From Oscillospiraceae bacterium (GTDB taxonomy: Bacteria > Bacillota > Clostridia > Oscillospirales > Ruminococcaceae), in the NCBI GenBank assembly GCA_016302655.1, contig JAEDNF010000094.1, positions 1 through 6,560 of the forward strand: a DNA stretch of 6,560 nt, written 5' to 3'. A program made the translations under genes and the position numbers. The first letter of the stretch is position 1. Each line of letters opens with the position of its first letter. This document shows positions 5,808 to 6,560 of this stretch, piece by piece. Below the pieces are notes generated by a model. It had not been told where the DNA came from, did no database searches, and was given only the letters and a program-made list of their open reading frames with translations.

Positions 5808-6560
5808 ATGAAGTTAAGAAAAATCATGGCAGGCGTTGTAGCTACTTCTATCGCAGCAACAATGGCAGTAGCAGCTTCTGCTGAAAACACAGCTTTCCTT
5901 ATGTACGCAGCAGGCGGTTGGAGCTTCTCATGCTTTGACTATACAGGTCATGCAGAGGATTCTGACGGTACAATTAAAGAGTGGAATCCTACTACTGTAG
6001 ATGTATCAAAGGACGGTACATACACTGTTGCTATTTCAGATCTTCAGCGTTCCGGTATCGATGAAGAATCGGGCGATGAAATTATGTATGCACCTGTTTG
6101 TGAAGGCGCAGTAGTATTCAATGTAGATATCGATGGCCTTGCAGATGCTTTAGGCGTTGCTACAAAGGATGTTGACGATCTTAAAACCGGTGCTGACAAA
6201 ATGAACTATGCTAAGGAAAAGGGCATCAATGTAACTGATGTTAAGATTACACAGGTTAAGGATGGAGAGACCACTGAAGTTGCTGTAGATTCAAGCAAGA
6301 TTTTATTCGGTGATATCGAAGGTAACGGCAAGCTCCGTATCGAACTTTACAACGAGTACGGCGATACTAAGGCTGATCCTTCTGTAAATCTTTCTGATAT
6401 CTACTTCAACGAAAGCCTTTCAGTAACATTTACAATCACCGGTATTGACGCTATACTCGGTACAGGCGAAGAGCCCACAGATGAGCCTACAGACGAGCCC
6501 ACAGACGAGCCTACAGACGAGCCCACTGATGAGCCTACAGATGAGCCCACAGATGAGCCT
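5808..6560 (+). CDS. Secreted protein with TDEP repeat, 3' end outside window
   Basis: Partial; 251 codons are visible and the frame is still open at the window's edge. It starts at ATG 5808 with GGAGGA 7 bases upstream. A Sec signal peptide (MKLRK, hydrophobic core, cut after ASA at about residue 25) is clear. Residues 27-215 form a single probably beta-rich domain of unknown function with the early motif FLMYAAGGWSFSCFD, then DGTYTVAISDL, and two cysteines only (42 and 98), which may pair outside the cell. It resembles secreted Oscillospiraceae proteins with an N-terminal W..S/DGTYTV-type beta domain (weak recollection). From residue 221 a Glu-Glu-Pro leads into seven Thr-Asp-Glu-Pro units (224-251), an extended acidic spacer typical of wall-spanning surface proteins. 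A C-terminal anchor is likely beyond the window (inference). Codon use, promoter and ribosome binding site suggest high expression. Confidence 0.88.
   Translation, partial: MKLRKIMAGVVATSIAATMAVAASAENTAFLMYAAGGWSFSCFDYTGHAEDSDGTIKEWNPTTVDVSKDGTYTVAISDLQRSGIDEESGDEIMYAPVCEGAVVFNVDIDGLADALGVATKDVDDLKTGADKMNYAKEKGINVTDVKITQVKDGETTEVAVDSSKILFGDIEGNGKLRIELYNEYGDTKADPSVNLSDIYFNESLSVTFTITGIDAILGTGEEPTDEPTDEPTDEPTDEPTDEPTDEPTDEP
6477..6560 (+). repeat. Seven 12-bp tandem repeats encoding TDEP
   Basis: Seven in-frame copies of ACN GAY GAG CCY fill 6477-6560 and continue past the window. Proline codons alternate strictly CCC/CCT from 6474 onward (eight prolines), showing a 24-bp higher-order unit. The tract is long enough to expand or contract by slippage in steps of four residues without changing frame. 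Confidence 0.95.

Noticed and set aside
6477..6560. CRISPR array
   Set aside because: The 12-bp repeats are contiguous without spacers and lie in frame within a coding region.

Overview
The window looks like chromosomal DNA from a low-to-mid G+C Gram-positive gut-type clostridium, most likely an Oscillospiraceae/Ruminococcus-like organism ([Eubacterium] siraeum group is a reasonable guess). The evidence is an EF-P with a Bacillus-like PGKG loop, an adjacent CD1247-type acidic zinc-ribbon protein (a clostridial pairing), GGAGG ribosome binding sites, a diderm-free set of exported proteins (lipoprotein, LCP-like, sorting-signal-like and Thr-Asp-Glu-Pro-rich proteins), and codon use typical of that family. 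The species assignment is inference.

Left half, minus strand (200-2548): three housekeeping genes read leftward. alr (alanine racemase, D-Ala for peptidoglycan) comes first, then efp (translation elongation factor P) with its own promoter, then a small acidic, cysteine-rich CD1247-family protein 29 bases downstream of efp. A strong hairpin at 156-183 closes the efp unit. Bases 1-155 hold no gene, only a 12-bp inverted repeat at 40-69.

Centre (2549-2697): a divergent intergenic region. Predicted sigma-A-type promoters for alr (minus) and for the rightward genes (plus) are interlocked, with start points about 10 bp apart, so the two may compete for polymerase.

Right half, plus strand (2698-6560): four genes, all for exported or membrane proteins. 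A membrane-anchored, LytR-CpsA-Psr-like protein starts at a TTG codon and seems to lack the family's catalytic arginines. It is followed by a lipoprotein SGNH/GDSL esterase that lacks the usual Asp of the DxxH motif, then a small secreted protein with an 11-residue tandem repeat and an NxNTG-type sorting-like C-terminus. Last comes a secreted protein of unknown function that runs off the window in a TDEP repeat. The last two have their own predicted promoters, and the last one has a 19-bp palindrome at its transcription start.

Taken together, the window joins D-alanine supply and translation-factor genes to a set of cell-surface genes. I see no mobile element, CRISPR array, tRNA, rRNA or defence system. 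The points most worth a second look are the two apparently active-site-altered envelope proteins, the interlocked promoters and the operator-like palindrome.
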